Below are positions 16,088 through 24,400 of a stretch of DNA of 30,782 bases, one piece after another. The notes under the pieces were generated by a model. That model worked only from the letters and a program-made list of their open reading frames with translations. It had not been told where the DNA came from and searched no databases. The stretch is taken from contig JBIIGI010000023.1 in assembly GCA_044236545.1 (NCBI GenBank), positions 1 through 30,782 on the forward strand, read 5' to 3'. This DNA comes from UBA6821 sp044236545 (lineage in GTDB: Bacteria; Verrucomicrobiota; Verrucomicrobiia; Chthoniobacterales; UBA6821). The number at the start of each line of letters is the position of its first letter. Positions within the stretch are counted from its first letter, which is position 1. A program made the translations under genes and the position numbers.

Positions 16088-17209
16088 TCAATACCGCTCT
16101 ATAGCGCAATCTGGGTTCAGCCTTTCCAGCCACTCCCTGTAGATCACGGGAGAGATCTCGGAGGGCTTGATCTCACTACGGCCACCCCAGAAGACGTTGG
16201 TGTAGAGAAGAGGGATGCCCGCCTCCTCCAAGTGGCGGTCCATGGCGGCCTTGTGCTCGAGGACCCGGCCCTTGTCGGTTCCATGGGCCACTCCCATGAT
16301 GTTGACGTTGTTGAAGTCGGGGCCACCTTCGCGCCAGTAGCAGTGCGTCATGATGTCGTGCCGTCCGATCTCGGCTCCGGCCTCGCGTTCCCTACCCGGA
16401 GGGACCGCCCAATGGAAGAGGGCGTTGAACCGGGTGACGCGGACACCGGTGGCGGAAGGCTTCACATGTTCCAGGAACGTGGAGAACCGACCGAGAAGCT
16501 TTCTCTCCAGGAAGGATCGGGCCACGGAGTAGAAGACCTCCGGGGTGACCCCGGCAGCCTCGGCGCGCTTCAGCCAGGGGAGGGGGGTGATCTCATCCGG
16601 GGTGAATTCCCTCTTGAGTTCCAGCAGGACGCTCCACTCCAGATCGGTGAGATGCACGACGGCGGGCTGCATCATGGTCGCGGGCTCCTCGGAACGGGTC
16701 CCCGGCTCACAGTTCTTGCGCCGCACATGACCGACACCCAATGCAAAGATCCCCTTGGCCTGCATGATGCGGAATGAATCGGCACCGATCCGCTTGGCGA
16801 GAAGCTCGCAATGATCCGTGAGGGAGAATCCCGCCGGAACCTTCAGTGTGGTCCAGAGGCGAAAGGCCCCGCCCTCGATCCGTGCATCCGTGGAGCGGAC
16901 AACAACGTGACCGGAGAAGGGGTCCTCCTTGAAGAGGAAGTCAAACGCCTCATCGAGCCTTCCTTCGGCAACCCTCCAGGCGACCAGCGCCCCCTCGGCA
17001 AGATTGTTGGCAATGAGTGTCTGGCGAACGCGGCGGATCGTTCCGGCCTTCAGCATGGCACGGATGCGTGCGATCACGGTCTCCAGCGGTTGGCCCGACT
17101 GCTGCGCGACAACGGTGAAGGGATCCTCGTGGAATCCCGGTATCTTGTCCTCGGAGATGGCGAGGATGGCCGCGTTGACGGGGTCGTTGTGCTCGACTGG
17201 AAGTGACAT
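16088..17209 (-). CDS. Tandem AhbA/AhbB-like (Lrp/AsnC-type) protein
   Basis: A 373-residue protein made of two similar halves, each a winged helix followed by an AsnC-like alpha/beta domain. Half one has an IRAMLKAGTIRRVRQTL helix and ends near residue 165. Half two has SFLERKLLGRFSTFLEH, FNALFHWAVP, and HDIMTHCYWREGGPDF at 284-299 followed by NIMGVAHG. The THCY-R-PD-N-MxHG pattern is typical of siroheme decarboxylases (AhbA/AhbB, NirD/L/G/H), which act in heme d1 or alternative heme synthesis and are often misnamed Lrp regulators. No heme gene is adjacent, so a regulatory or other role remains possible. The start is set at ATG 17209 (MSLPVEHN); 33 extra codons upstream are not family-like. 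hpt is the next gene upstream. Confidence 0.65.
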   Translation of the reverse strand: MSLPVEHNDPVNAAILAISEDKIPGFHEDPFTVVAQQSGQPLETVIARIRAMLKAGTIRRVRQTLIANNLAEGALVAWRVAEGRLDEAFDFLFKEDPFSGHVVVRSTDARIEGGAFRLWTTLKVPAGFSLTDHCELLAKRIGADSFRIMQAKGIFALGVGHVRRKNCEPGTRSEEPATMMQPAVVHLTDLEWSVLLELKREFTPDEITPLPWLKRAEAAGVTPEVFYSVARSFLERKLLGRFSTFLEHVKPSATGVRVTRFNALFHWAVPPGREREAGAEIGRHDIMTHCYWREGGPDFNNVNIMGVAHGTDKGRVLEHKAAMDRHLEEAGIPLLYTNVFWGGRSEIKPSEISPVIYREWLERLNPDCAIERY

Positions 17210-17331
17210 GCGACGTGGATGATGAAGGAAAAGAATGCCGTGTTGAAGGTTTTTACAGGATTCGCTTTGGAAAGACGGCAAGCGGGCCATGCGATCCGCA
17301 TCCCGCAAGGCAACCGCGGTTCCCCTTCGGT

Positions 17332-17859
17332 TCAGAGCTTCGGGATTCCGATGCAGGGGAGATTCCGGTGGAGTCCCGCCAGATCCAGGCCATAGCCGAC
17401 CACGAAACTGTCAGGAATCTCGAATCCGATGTAGTCGGCATGAAGATGATGCGCGTGTTCCTTGCGGAGGAGAACACAGGAGCGCACCGAGAGCGCTCCC
17501 GCGGCGAGGAGTCCATCCCGCAGGACCGCCATGGTTCTTCCCGTGTCGAGGATGTCGTCCACGAGCAGGAGATCCCTGCCACGAACCTCCTCGGGAATGC
17601 CCTCCGGCAGACGGACCGTGCCGCTGCTCTCGATACCCGCTCCGTAACTCGAGGCCCTGATCGGAAGGAGTGTGACTGGCAGGGAGAGTTCCCTCATCAG
17701 ATCGGCGGCAAAGATCATCCCACCGTCCATGACCGGGACAATACAGGGTGAGAGCCCCGACATGTCCGAAGAGATCATGATGCCAAGCTCACGGACTCTT
17801 GTGGCGATCGTGTCACTATCCAGAAGAATTTTCGAGAGAGGGCTAGTCATGGGGGTCAT
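17332..17859 (-). CDS. hpt: Hypoxanthine phosphoribosyltransferase
   Basis: Purine salvage enzyme converting hypoxanthine (and often guanine) plus PRPP to the nucleotide. The PRPP loop is LLLVDDILDTGRTM at 97-110, preceded by PVMDGGMIFAADLMREL and an SSYGAG segment that matches the flexible loop, and followed by the base-contacting block YIGFEIPDSFVVGYGLD. Length of 175 residues is normal. ATG 17859 and ATG 17850 are both possible; either start overlaps the 3' end of the upstream DUF1444-like gene (17843), implying translational coupling. It is probably transcribed together with that gene. Confidence 0.95.
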   Translation of the reverse strand: MTPMTSPLSKILLDSDTIATRVRELGIMISSDMSGLSPCIVPVMDGGMIFAADLMRELSLPVTLLPIRASSYGAGIESSGTVRLPEGIPEEVRGRDLLLVDDILDTGRTMAVLRDGLLAAGALSVRSCVLLRKEHAHHLHADYIGFEIPDSFVVGYGLDLAGLHRNLPCIGIPKL

Positions 17860-18508
17860 AGGAACCGACGGCGCGGAGTCCCTTTTTGGAGATTTCGAAG
17901 AGTTCGGTTGAGACCGGCATCGGCGTGATCAAGTGATCATCCCTGATGGTTTCGGTCATGGCCTCAAGCCGGTTGGCCAGTTTGGGAAACACATAGATCC
18001 TGTTCCTGGCGGGGATGGCGACAAGGAGTTCCGGACCGAAGATGGCGCTGAAGCGCTTGAGGAAAGCCGGGGAGAGGATGCAGGAAGCGGTCCTGGGGTC
18101 ATCTGAAACAATAACGGCCATCTGGATGACCCCGCTGCTGTCGCGGATCAGCGAGGGGTCAAGGGTCGCCAGTAGCAGCAGGGAACGCTCCTGCGCCTCC
18201 TTGAGAAAACGGTCCCACCCGGCGGGACTCATCCCGGCGGCGGTCGCAAGCGGGGTGCAGGTGCCGTCATTACGGAAAAGGGCCGGGTAGACGATCGTCC
18301 GCTTTGAACCGGGCAGGAAGGCGTGAACCGGGGGGCGTTCAAAGGAACCGCCGAGGAGGAGTGCCGGATGTCCACCATCCTCTTCACTGAGGGCCTCCGC
18401 GCTTGGTTCGCATGAGAACACGATCACGCCGAGAGCAAGGGCGTAAAAGATTCGCCACCACAACCGCTGGTCTTTCACGGTCGTCGCGCGTAGAAAGGAG
18501 GTTGTCAT
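17843..18508 (-). CDS. Exported or membrane-anchored protein, DUF1444-like
   Basis: A protein of 221 residues if started at ATG 18508, or 211 if at GTG 18478. The N-terminus has basic residues, a hydrophobic run IFYALALGVIVFSC and then EPSAEALSEE, which reads as a signal peptide; the Cys could be a lipobox or the cleavage could follow AEA. The mature part has TPLATAAGMSPAGWDRFLKE and the segment FGPELLVAIPARNRIYVFPK, which resembles DUF1444 (YtpQ-like) proteins of unknown role. The identification is tentative. The ATG start overlaps the ruvA ATG head to head, so the GTG start may be the real one. hpt follows with an overlap. Confidence 0.6.
   Translation of the reverse strand: MTTSFLRATTVKDQRLWWRIFYALALGVIVFSCEPSAEALSEEDGGHPALLLGGSFERPPVHAFLPGSKRTIVYPALFRNDGTCTPLATAAGMSPAGWDRFLKEAQERSLLLLATLDPSLIRDSSGVIQMAVIVSDDPRTASCILSPAFLKRFSAIFGPELLVAIPARNRIYVFPKLANRLEAMTETIRDDHLITPMPVSTELFEISKKGLRAVGSYDPHD
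18494..18501 (+). promoter_or_regulatory. Strong ribosome binding site of ruvA
   Basis: AAAGGAGG sits 5 bp before the ruvA ATG at 18507. It fixes the ruvA start and is one of very few canonical Shine-Dalgarno sequences in this window; most genes here have none. Confidence 0.8.
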
Positions 18509-19115
18509 GATCACATTTGTCGAAGGAACGCTTGAGGAGGTGCTGCCGAGCATGATCGTCGTCAATGCGGGAGGCATCGGCTATCAGATTCTCATTCCTC
18601 TCTCGAGTTACAACACACTTCCCGCGACGGGATCGCGTCTCCGAATCCTGACCCATCACCATGTGAGGGAGGATGCGCAGATGCTCTACGGGTTCTCCAC
18701 GTCCCAGGAACGGGATCTTTTCCGACTCCTGCTGGCCCATGTCTCGGGTGTCGGCACCAAACTCGCTCTGGCAATCCTAAGCGGGATGTCTGTCGACCAG
18801 TTCAAGGGTGCCGTTGTCACCTCCGACATCGCCGCCATCTCGAAGATCCCCGGCGTCGGCAAAAAAACCGCCGAACGCGTTGTCCTTGAACTCAAGGACA
18901 AGCTGGGCGTGGCGGCCGAGTGGGAGGCTGCCAGCCGTGAGAATGCGCCCTCGGGCATAGAGCGTCACCTTCATGACGCGGTTCTTGCGCTGATTTCGCT
19001 GGGTTACAAGCAGGCTGATGCCCACAAGGCGGTCAAGGCTGTCCTGCCTAGACTCCCGCCGGGTAGTTCTGCCGAGGATGTGGTGAGGGAATCGCTGAAA
19101 CATCTGCTTTCGTGA
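18507..19115 (+). CDS. ruvA: Holliday junction helicase subunit RuvA
   Basis: RuvA binds Holliday junctions and loads the RuvB motor for branch migration. The 202-residue protein has the N-terminal OB-fold (MITFVEGTLEEVLPS, VNAGGIGYQILIP), two helix-hairpin-helix motifs (VSGVGTKLALAIL at 79-91 and IPGVGKKTAERVVLELKDKL at 114-133) and the C-terminal three-helix domain (VLALISLGYKQADAHKAV) that contacts RuvB. The start is supported by AAAGGAGG. ruvB and ruvC are not adjacent. The next gene starts at a GTG overlapping the ruvA stop by 4 bp, so it is translationally coupled. Confidence 0.97.
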   Translation: MITFVEGTLEEVLPSMIVVNAGGIGYQILIPLSSYNTLPATGSRLRILTHHHVREDAQMLYGFSTSQERDLFRLLLAHVSGVGTKLALAILSGMSVDQFKGAVVTSDIAAISKIPGVGKKTAERVVLELKDKLGVAAEWEAASRENAPSGIERHLHDAVLALISLGYKQADAHKAVKAVLPRLPPGSSAEDVVRESLKHLLS

Positions 19116-20425
19116 GCTTTTCTGCTAAAAGCGTTTCTCCCATTCCGCTCGGGGACCTTAGGAGCCGCGTTCCCGACGGTGAGCTTTTTGCCGGAAAAGA
19201 GTGGCGCTGGTCGCCGCTACCGTACGCCATTTCAACCGGACTCGCGAAGGAACTGGAATCGATGGGCCACAGGCTGATGCAGTTTGCCGAGGCGTGCGAC
19301 CTTCTCTACCGCCAGAGTGTCGACGGACGTCAGCCCTCGTGGATCGCGGATCTTCTCGACCGCGGAAAGCCGCCCTCCCTTGTGGCTCTCGGAAGGGATC
19401 CGGTCTTCCGCGGTGAGATTGCCCGAGTGATCCGGCCCGATCTCGTCGTCACGGAGGAGGGGTTTGCGATTTGCGAACTCGACCAGATTCCCGGAGGAAT
19501 TGGCCTGACCGCCTGGCTTAACGAAACCTATGCATCATTCGGACACGAGGTGATCGGGGGACCCTCGGGGATGCTGGAAGGATTCTCCTCCGTTCTTCAC
19601 CGAGGCGAGATCATTGTCTCGGAGGAGGCCGCCACCTACAGACCCGAGATGGAGTGGCTTGCGGCGCGCCTGAACCTGATGTCTGGAAATTCTGACTGGA
19701 GGGTTGTCGATGCCTCAAAGAGGGGGGCTTGGAGCGGTCATGCCTACCGGTTTTTCGAACTTTTCGACCTCGATCAGGTTCCCTGTTCGGAGGAACTCTT
19801 CCGCGATGCACTTTGCGGAAAGGTGACAGTGACCCCCCCTCCCAAGGCCCAACTCGAGGAAAAGCTCTGGATGGGGCTCTTCTGGATGCCGCCACTCCGC
19901 GAGTTCTGGCTCAGGCAACTCGGCGATCGCGGCGTGCAGGCTCTGAAGCGCTGGATTCCCTACACATGGATCCTCAATCCGGAGCCGCTGCCGCCGCAGG
20001 CGGTTTACCCGCGTCTCGATATCCAGAACTGGAAGGAGTTGGCTGCATTCAGCCAGAAGCAGCGCGAGCTGATCATCAAGATCAGCGGCTTTGACGGCCG
20101 TGCCTGGGGTGCCCGCGGCGTCTCCCTGGGATCCGATCTTTCCAGGGAGGATTGGGAAAAATCACTGCACGACGCCCTCGATGAATATCCTCATCATCCT
20201 CACATCCTGCAGGTTTTCCGGCAGTCGATTCTCACGGATCAGTCCTACTACAGCCCCTCCGGGGAGATTCTTTCCATGAAGGGAAGGGCGCGACTCAGCC
20301 CATATTTTTTCGTCCATTCGGGAAAAGCCAAACTGGGCGGGCTCCTCGCCACGGTCTGCCCCGCAGACAAGAAAATCCTCCATGGCATGTCTGACGCCGT
20401 GATGGTTCCTGCCATGGTCGCTTAA
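19112..20425 (+). CDS. ATP-grasp-like protein of unknown function
   Basis: A 437-residue cytoplasmic protein without signal peptide, starting at a GTG that overlaps the ruvA stop (GTGA). I do not recognise a named family. Visible motifs point to an ATP-grasp-like enzyme: VTEEGFAICELDQIPGG and IGLTAWLNETYASFGHE in the middle, and ELIIKISGFDGRAWGARGVS near residue 320, followed by SREDWEKSLHDAL and HILQVFRQ, which together look like the ATP-binding lysine, glycine loop and linker of that fold. The acidic ELDQIPGG resembles the metal-binding E-x-N/D-x-x-P-G of permuted ATP-grasp ligases. If so it would join a carboxylate to an amine or thiol. The substrate is unknown. Position after ruvA may be only fortuitous. 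Confidence 0.6.
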   Translation: MSFSAKSVSPIPLGDLRSRVPDGELFAGKEWRWSPLPYAISTGLAKELESMGHRLMQFAEACDLLYRQSVDGRQPSWIADLLDRGKPPSLVALGRDPVFRGEIARVIRPDLVVTEEGFAICELDQIPGGIGLTAWLNETYASFGHEVIGGPSGMLEGFSSVLHRGEIIVSEEAATYRPEMEWLAARLNLMSGNSDWRVVDASKRGAWSGHAYRFFELFDLDQVPCSEELFRDALCGKVTVTPPPKAQLEEKLWMGLFWMPPLREFWLRQLGDRGVQALKRWIPYTWILNPEPLPPQAVYPRLDIQNWKELAAFSQKQRELIIKISGFDGRAWGARGVSLGSDLSREDWEKSLHDALDEYPHHPHILQVFRQSILTDQSYYSPSGEILSMKGRARLSPYFFVHSGKAKLGGLLATVCPADKKILHGMSDAVMVPAMVA

Positions 20426-20589
20426 CCTCCCCATTGCGGATCTAATCCACCTGATTATGGACGGATTGGATGGCTTCCTGCCATCGTTCCGGCATGGAAA
20501 CGCTCAGCCAGGGGTTGTTTGGCAACCGATTTTCCCCACGGCCGCGCAGGGAGCCTTTTCCACGATCATGAGTGAGGCGTTGAACCGGC

Positions 20590-21819
20590 ATGCCCGCACT
20601 GGACCCCATTCTTAGGAAGCTGATCCGCAGGGGATCGCTCCGTGTGATCGATTGGAAGGGGGGATCGCAGACCTATGGCGACGGTCATCCTCCACGGATC
20701 ACGATCCGGATCCATGATCGTGCCACCACTTGGCGTTTGCTGCTCAACCCCCAATTCGAGACGGGTGAAGCCTTCATGCAGGGACGTCTGAGCATCGTGG
20801 AGGGGACGCTGTACGAATTTCTCGATCTTCTTTTCCTCTCCATCGGCCTTCGCCCGCTCAGCTACCCGTTCAGCGGGATCACCGAAAGCATCCTGGATGC
20901 GATCCGACGATTCAGCCAATTCAACCCGGTCGGACGCTCCCGGCGGAATGTCGCGCATCACTACGATCTCTCCGATCAGCTCTACGACCTTTTTCTCGAT
21001 GCCGACCGCCAATATTCATGCGGGTATTTTCTTTCCGGTGAAGACTCCCTGGAAAAGTGCCAGGAGCAAAAAAAAAGGCACATCGCCGCAAAGTTGCTAC
21101 TCAAACCCGGCGACACGGTGCTCGACATCGGCTCGGGTTGGGGAGGGTTGGGGCTCTATCTTGCCAAAATCTTCGGGGCCGATGTCACCGGGCTGACACT
21201 TTCCGCTGAGCAGCATGCGCGCTCCAATCGCCGTGCCGTCGACGAGGGAGTGGCTGAGCGTGTCCGCTTCAGGATGCTCGACTACCGTCTGGAAAAGGGG
21301 CTCTATGACCGGATCGTCTCGGTCGGCATGTTCGAGCATGTCGGTATCGATCATTACGGGGCGTTCTTCGGGAAGATCTCCGATCTGCTCTCCGATGACG
21401 GAGTTGCCCTGCTTCACTCGATCGGTCGCCCTGACGGCCCCGGTCACACCAATCCCTGGATCGCCAGACATATCTTTCCCGGTGGCTATGCACCCGCGCT
21501 TTCGGAGGTTCTGCCTGCAATCGAGCGTGCGGGATTGCTCGTGACGGACATCGAGATCCTGCGCATTCACTATGCCGAAACGCTCCGGATCTGGCGTGAG
21601 CGCTTCGAGAGCCGTCGTGATGAAATCCGCCGTCTCTACGATGAGAGGTTCTGCCGGATGTGGGAGTTCTACCTCATCACAAGCGAACTCTCCTTCCGTC
21701 ATCAAGGAATGATGGTCTTCCAGATTCAGCTTGCGAAGCGAAACGGGACGGTTCCGATCACTCGTGATTACATCGAGCGCTTCGAGGCTGATCATCCCGT
21801 CCCAACGCTCGGGCAGTAG
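20590..21819 (+). CDS. cfa: Cyclopropane-fatty-acyl-phospholipid synthase
   Basis: Cfa uses SAM to methylenate cis double bonds of membrane phospholipid acyl chains, usually late in growth or under acid stress. The 409-residue protein has an N-terminal lipid-binding domain (GEAFMQGRLSIVEGTLYEFL at 59-78), the NVAHHYDLSDQLYDLFLD segment at 120-137, YSCGYF at 142-147, the SAM site TVLDIGSGWGGLGLYLA at 176-192, and SVGMFEHVG. The family GxGxxE/bicarbonate region GHTNPWIARHIFPGGY follows. The ATG at 20590 has no Shine-Dalgarno; a 164-bp gap with no visible gene precedes it. A hairpin follows its stop at 21857-21880. Confidence 0.95.
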   Translation: MPALDPILRKLIRRGSLRVIDWKGGSQTYGDGHPPRITIRIHDRATTWRLLLNPQFETGEAFMQGRLSIVEGTLYEFLDLLFLSIGLRPLSYPFSGITESILDAIRRFSQFNPVGRSRRNVAHHYDLSDQLYDLFLDADRQYSCGYFLSGEDSLEKCQEQKKRHIAAKLLLKPGDTVLDIGSGWGGLGLYLAKIFGADVTGLTLSAEQHARSNRRAVDEGVAERVRFRMLDYRLEKGLYDRIVSVGMFEHVGIDHYGAFFGKISDLLSDDGVALLHSIGRPDGPGHTNPWIARHIFPGGYAPALSEVLPAIERAGLLVTDIEILRIHYAETLRIWRERFESRRDEIRRLYDERFCRMWEFYLITSELSFRHQGMMVFQIQLAKRNGTVPITRDYIERFEADHPVPTLGQ

Positions 21820-21856
21820 TGCGGAACCAAGCCTCTGGGGAGAGGCGCGGAAGATT

Positions 21857-21880
21857 GCCGCTCTTGCTCCCGCAAGCGGC
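21857..21880. terminator. Hairpin between convergent cfa and lpxK
   Basis: Arms GCCGC and TTGC pair with GCAA and GCGGC around a TCCC loop, with a 2-nt bulge on the left arm. It lies 38 bp after the cfa stop and about 90 bp from the end of lpxK, fitting a shared terminator, but no T tract follows on either strand. Confidence 0.45.
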
Positions 21881-21966
21881 GTCAAACTACAGCCGCTTTG
21901 CCTGCTCCCTGCCCACTACCCCATGGCATCCGCAAATCCTTTGTCTACATCTCAATCAAAAACGCT

Positions 21967-23175
21967 CTAAAGATTAAGCGATCCCGAGTTCTCCAGACGG
22001 GTGGCCTCGGCCGTGGTTTCCGAGTCATCAACGATAGGTGCTTCCGGGCGGGCAAGTTGTGCGAGCATCCGGTCCCATTCCTCGTGCCCCTTGAGGATCT
22101 CGATTTCTATGCGCAGGTAGAGGACCGGAACCTCCTGGTTGAGAAGGCGGGGCATCCTTACCGCATCCTTTTCCGTTGTCAGGATGAAGGGGACGCCGCG
22201 ACGGGAGCAGCGCTTGATGAACCTCTCCAGTTCACGTTTGGAAAAGCGGTGATGATCCGCGTAACTCTGAGTCAGTTCCAGATTGACCCCGAGTCGCCTG
22301 AGACCTTGTTCAAAGCTTTCAGGTGAGGCGATTGCGGAGAGGGCCCCCGCGCGCATTCCCTGCAGGGCGCTGAGGGGAATGATTTTCCCGGTGGAGAGAT
22401 CCTGCAGTTCCACCGGGCGGTGACGGCATTCGATGATGGGGGCGGTGCGGTTCAGTTTCCTGATCTTGGCTCGGAGCTCCGTGAGATCACTCCCATCGCA
22501 TTTGGTGATCAGGATATGGGTGGCGCGGCGGAGATGTTCCGGAGGTTCGCGAAGCGTGCCGCGCGGGAGGAGATGCTCGTTGCCGAAGGGGGCTTCCCGG
22601 TCGACGAGGACGAGATCAAAGCGCCGGTGAAGCTTCAGGTATTGAAGCCCGTCATCAAGGATCAGCAAGTCGCATCCGATGGCTGAAACGGCATGGCGTC
22701 CGCAGTCTACACGGTCCTTGTCGACGACGACGGCGACCCCGCGGAGGTTTTTTGCCAGCATGAACGGCTCGTCACCCGCGGTTTTGGAATCGAGGAGAAT
22801 GGCCCCTCCCTCCGAGACCACACGGAGATGTGTTTTCTCCATCCCCGATCGCCTCCTTCGGACGCTTTTGTATCCACGGCTCAGGATGGCGACGCGTCTT
22901 CCGCGGGCTTGGAGGTCGCGGGCCAGTTTCTCAACCACGGGAGTCTTGCCAGTTCCTCCGACGGTCAGGTTTCCGATGCTAACCACGGGGCATCCGATCT
23001 GATGCCTCCGCAGGAGATGTGATGTGAAGAGGCGCAGTCTCAGGACAACGATCGCCAGATAGAGATAGGAGACCGCCAGTAGAATGGCCCGGAGAATTCC
23101 GGCACGTTTACCCGCACGACGCTCAAGGATCACGTCAACGGCGAACTGTTCAAGACTGTCGAGGAGACGGCGCAC
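21967..23175 (-). CDS. lpxK: Tetraacyldisaccharide 4'-kinase
   Basis: LpxK phosphorylates the 4' position of the lipid A disaccharide at the inner membrane, so the organism makes LPS. The 402-residue protein has a hydrophobic N-terminal segment at about residues 28-50 (ILLAVSYLYLAIVVLRL) that docks to the membrane, then the P-loop VSIGNLTVGGTGKTPVVEKL at 65-84, the RRVAILSRGYK block, the DEPFMLAKN segment and ILDDGLQYLKLHR with DDG/H signatures. The C-terminal part has SYADHHRFSKREL and ILTTEKDAVRMP. The tail after residue 380 is probably disordered. thrB lies 62 bp upstream on the same strand. Confidence 0.95.
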   Translation of the reverse strand: MRRLLDSLEQFAVDVILERRAGKRAGILRAILLAVSYLYLAIVVLRLRLFTSHLLRRHQIGCPVVSIGNLTVGGTGKTPVVEKLARDLQARGRRVAILSRGYKSVRRRRSGMEKTHLRVVSEGGAILLDSKTAGDEPFMLAKNLRGVAVVVDKDRVDCGRHAVSAIGCDLLILDDGLQYLKLHRRFDLVLVDREAPFGNEHLLPRGTLREPPEHLRRATHILITKCDGSDLTELRAKIRKLNRTAPIIECRHRPVELQDLSTGKIIPLSALQGMRAGALSAIASPESFEQGLRRLGVNLELTQSYADHHRFSKRELERFIKRCSRRGVPFILTTEKDAVRMPRLLNQEVPVLYLRIEIEILKGHEEWDRMLAQLARPEAPIVDDSETTAEATRLENSGSLNL

Positions 23176-23237
23176 TGTGAAAACAGGGTGAAATTACGAA
23201 TGAAAGGAGGCGGCCGCCTGGCTGAACATCATCCAAC

Positions 23238-24122
23238 TCACTTGACGATGCGGGCTCCCTGGTTGTCAGGGGAGCAGATCACGATTCGGGAACCCTTCGG
23301 TGCGGAACGCCTCATGGCCGTGGAGGCTTTTTTTGCGGAGAGCGGATCCGATGCCAGGCAGCAGATGGTCGAACCGGATCCGCTGAGCCACCCTCCGATC
23401 GCGCCGGCATTCACTCCAGCCTCCACGACGTCGTTGAGAAAGGGAACCAACTTGGATCGATAGGGCTGATGAATTCGGTCCCCGAACGCCCCCTTGAGAA
23501 GCGAGTAGCGTTTCGTCGCGAAGGCGGCGGCAATGACGGCCGCATCTGCGGCATTGGCTGCGGCATCGGAAACACTGACGGACTTGGGCATCACCTTGCG
23601 GGCGTCGGGCGTGGCCACTTCAAATCCTGGGATCAGCAGGATGAACGATATTCCGGGGGCGACGGCATAGCGCAGGGGATCGTGGTGGGATCTGGCGATT
23701 GTGAACCCCCCGAACATGGCAGGCGCGGCATTGTCGGGATGTCCCTCCAACTCCGCGCAGAGACGGAAGAGTCCGTGGCGGGAGAGGGGTTGCCCTGTGA
23801 GTTCGTTGAGACCGAGCAGGATCCCCAGCCTGACCGTCACACTACTGCCGAGTCCCCGGGCCTGGGGAACGCTTCCTTTGATCCCCCAGGTGAAGGGGAA
23901 TGGAGTCAGGCAACTGCCTCGAAAAAATGTTTCCGCCGTCTTTACCACCATCGGGGGGAGGGGGAGGGCACGGCGCTCCGTCGGCGTCACGGTCACCAGA
24001 TTGGAAAGATCCAGAGCAACGCCGAAGGAATCAAATCCAGGGCCAAGATTTGCTGATGTTCCGGGAACCGAAACGGTGACGGAGGATCGGGCGAGGGTCC
24101 TTGGTTTGGAGTCGGCTCTCAT
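23238..24122 (-). CDS. thrB: Homoserine kinase
   Basis: GHMP-family kinase that phosphorylates homoserine in threonine synthesis. From ATG 24122 it has 294 residues. The N-terminal substrate motif is VSVPGTSANLGPGFDSFG at 17-34 and the ATP loop is VPQARGLGSSVTVRLG at 85-100; family members usually have P-x-x-x-G-L-G-S-S-A and here the last Ala is Val. The central block HPDNAAPAMFGGF and the C-terminal AGAIGGWLSGSGSTICCL are typical. A 69-codon upward extension of the frame runs into the tRNA-proximal repeats and is rejected. lpxK follows after 62 bp. Confidence 0.93.
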   Translation of the reverse strand: MRADSKPRTLARSSVTVSVPGTSANLGPGFDSFGVALDLSNLVTVTPTERRALPLPPMVVKTAETFFRGSCLTPFPFTWGIKGSVPQARGLGSSVTVRLGILLGLNELTGQPLSRHGLFRLCAELEGHPDNAAPAMFGGFTIARSHHDPLRYAVAPGISFILLIPGFEVATPDARKVMPKSVSVSDAAANAADAAVIAAAFATKRYSLLKGAFGDRIHQPYRSKLVPFLNDVVEAGVNAGAIGGWLSGSGSTICCLASDPLSAKKASTAMRRSAPKGSRIVICSPDNQGARIVK

Positions 24123-24221
24123 GGGGCGAAAGTATTCCCGCTTCCGTGTAGGGGCGCAATATCCTAGAGGGGGGTGGAATATCCGATAGGGCCTCCCTTT
24201 TTTGCCCTTTCTGCCAGAAAC

Positions 24222-24240
24222 TGGCGGTGAGGGAGGGATT
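24222..24240 (-). repeat. 19-bp duplicate of tRNA-Ser 3' end (att-like)
   Basis: TGGCGGTGAGGGAGGGATT here is identical to 24401-24419, the 3' end of tRNA-Ser including its CCA complement, and in the same orientation. The copies bracket about 160 bp. A direct duplicate of a tRNA 3' end is the classic scar of tyrosine-integrase insertion. The interval has no integrase or other gene. Confidence 0.7.
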
Positions 24241-24242
24241 AT

Positions 24243-24259
24243 CCCGAGCGCTGCTCGGG
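24243..24259 (-). terminator. Perfect 7-bp hairpin next to the tRNA 3' duplicate
   Basis: CCCGAGC, a 3-nt loop, and GCTCGGG. It lies downstream of the tRNA-Ser gene on the minus strand and just before the 19-bp duplicate. It could end the tRNA transcript, though no T tract follows. Confidence 0.4.
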
Positions 24260-24400
24260 CTCTGCAGTCAGGCTTCGCTGAGTGCTGATGCCGCTGATCG
24301 CGGCATGGCGTTCGAACCGAGATTCTCATCCCTCCAATTCAGAGAGAGAGGGAATTGAATTATGGAGTTGCAGACAGGGAACATTCTTTCGTCTGAACCA

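Noticed and set aside
16088..17209. Plain Lrp/AsnC transcription regulator
   Set aside because: Length is more than twice a normal Lrp, two halves are present, and the THCY/NIMGVAHG pattern fits siroheme decarboxylases better, though regulation cannot be excluded.
20426..20589. Small gene or RNA between the ATP-grasp-like gene and cfa
   Set aside because: No frame of useful length; only a weak 5-bp hairpin (GGTTG...CAACC) was seen.
24123..24329. 69-codon N-terminal extension of thrB
   Set aside because: It runs through the tRNA-derived repeat and hairpin and lacks similarity to homoserine kinases, which begin near the ATG at 24122.
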